From positions 1-5,988 of the forward strand of contig LSIG01000042.1 in the NCBI GenBank assembly GCA_001556125.1: a stretch of 5,988 bases of DNA. Reading direction: 5' to 3'. The stretch comes from Rhizobiales bacterium CCH10-E5 (GTDB taxonomy: Bacteria > Pseudomonadota > Alphaproteobacteria > Rhizobiales > Beijerinckiaceae). A program made the translations under genes and the position numbers. The notes under the pieces were generated by a model, which did not search any database, was not told the origin of the DNA, and saw only the letters and a program-made list of their open reading frames with translations. Of the stretch, positions 5,405-5,988 are shown piece by piece; the stretch's first letter is position 1; every line of letters starts with the position of its first letter.

Positions 5405-5988
5405 GCGCTGAGTTCGTTTCCGGCGGTTACGGAGCCCGTTTGGGCTGGTGAAGCGACGGTCTCTGGCGCCGTGCTTGTCGCATAGCGCAGCGCCAGGAGC
5501 CGTCGCGGGGAGAAGGTCGAGGCGAAGACAGACGGCGTCTGCCACCCGAGCTGGGAGTGAGGGCGTTCGGTGTTGTAGTCTGAGCGCCAGTTGGCCAAGG
5601 CGGTCCGGGCCTGTGCCAGGGACGAGAACAGCGTCTCGTTCAACAGTTCGTCTCGCAGGCGGCCATTGAAACTCTCGATGAAGCCGTTCTGCATCGGCTT
5701 TCCGGGCGCGATATAGTGCCATTCGACGCGGGCCTGATCTGCCCATGCCAGGATCGCATTGCTGGTGAACTCGCTGCCATTGTCGCTGACGATCATCTTC
5801 GGCCTGCCGCGTCCGGCGATCACACGGTCGAGTTCGCGAGCGACCCGAAGGCCAGACAGCGAGGTGTCGGCGACCAGCGCCAGGTTCTCTCGCGTGCAGT
5901 CATCCACGATGGCCAGTATCCGGAAGCGGCGGCCATCGGTGAACTGATCGGAGACGAAGTCGAGAGACCAGCGTTCGTTGGGCCTGAG
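5398..5988 (-). CDS. IS3-family transposase OrfB, partial (N-terminus beyond window)
   Basis: OrfB is the catalytic half of the OrfAB transposase, which cuts and rejoins the element's ends through an RNase H-fold DDE integrase core (rve family). The 196 visible residues are open to the window edge and begin [11 protein letters not shown]. Catalytic residues seen: the first Asp in WSLDFVSD (codon 5959-5961), the second in VSDNGSEF (codon 5782-5784) and the Glu in FIESFNG (codon 5674-5676). The second Asp and the Glu are 35 residues apart, the canonical DD(35)E spacing. The IS3 hallmarks [26 protein letters not shown] and [16 protein letters not shown] are intact. The ATG at 5907 is internal, since the core begins before it. 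The TAG stop at 5398-5400 lies inside the element's terminal repeat. In its orfA-orfB family the full protein is made by programmed frameshifting, which cannot be checked here. No disruption is visible. Confidence 0.95.
   Translation of the reverse strand, partial: LRPNERWSLDFVSDQFTDGRRFRILAIVDDCTRENLALVADTSLSGLRVARELDRVIAGRGRPKMIVSDNGSEFTSNAILAWADQARVEWHYIAPGKPMQNGFIESFNGRLRDELLNETLFSSLAQARTALANWRSDYNTERPHSQLGWQTPSVFASTFSPRRLLALRYATSTAPETVASPAQTGSVTAGNELSAG

Larger units (their letters stand above)
5380..5988 (-). mobile_element. Partial IS3-family element, IS407-like, 3' end only
   Basis: The - strand from the right edge encodes the C-terminal two thirds or so of an IS3-family OrfB transposase. 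Beyond its stop codon the sequence runs into a terminus beginning TG with a C-rich block, at 5380. IS3-family elements characteristically end in TG...CA, and the IS407 group makes 4-bp target duplications; the four host bases at this junction are AAGG (5376-5379). The other end, the orfA gene and the second copy of any target duplication lie outside the window. The element points toward the metal operons, convergent with them. Confidence 0.85.

Noticed and set aside
5217..5411. 64-codon + strand frame after the CDF gene
   Set aside because: It runs through the repeat region and across the element boundary, has no ribosome site, and matches nothing recognisable.
5237..5746. - strand frame of 169 codons overlapping the transposase
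   Set aside because: It lies in a different frame from the intact DDE transposase, is Arg-rich, and crosses the element boundary without any domain.

Overview
The window is GC-rich DNA typical of an alphaproteobacterium. A sphingomonad or rhizobial relative is plausible from protein style and codon preference, but this is inference. It reads as an accessory heavy-metal resistance segment of a plasmid or genomic island. It holds five intact genes on the + strand and a partial insertion sequence on the - strand at the right edge.

Region 1 (88-3630) is a compact operon. It starts with a full-length P1B-2 type Zn/Cd/Pb-exporting ATPase with an N-terminal metal-binding domain and a Cys/His-containing linker. 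Sixteen bases later comes a small integral-membrane methyltransferase of the isoprenylcysteine carboxyl methyltransferase (ICMT) family. An ATGA overlap then leads into an accessory lipoprotein signal peptidase, lspA. The arrangement resembles the lead-resistance pbr operons, where the export ATPase is followed by a membrane phosphatase (PbrB) and an LspA-like protein (PbrC); here the ICMT protein occupies the phosphatase position.

Region 2 (3631-3883) is a 253-base gap with no convincing gene. Its right half is visibly more AT-rich and probably carries the control region of the next operon.

Region 3 (3884-5199) is a second, two-gene unit, also joined by an ATGA overlap: a soluble class I SAM-dependent methyltransferase and a short six-helix cation diffusion facilitator (CDF) transporter. 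The transporter has an N-terminal Cys-x-Cys and a non-standard metal site. The two units plausibly give complementary export: the ATPase and the CDF protein both remove divalent metal from the cytosol across the inner membrane.

Region 4 (5200-5379) is non-coding apart from a possible truncated gene start. It contains diverged tandem copies of a roughly 37-bp palindrome-rich element and a perfect 11-bp hairpin.

Region 5 (5380-5988) is the 3' end of an IS3-family (IS407-like) element with an intact DD(35)E core, entering on the - strand. Its terminus appears to cut into a short reading frame with a strong ribosome binding site. No metal-responsive regulator is present in the window, and no tRNA, rRNA or CRISPR array was seen.
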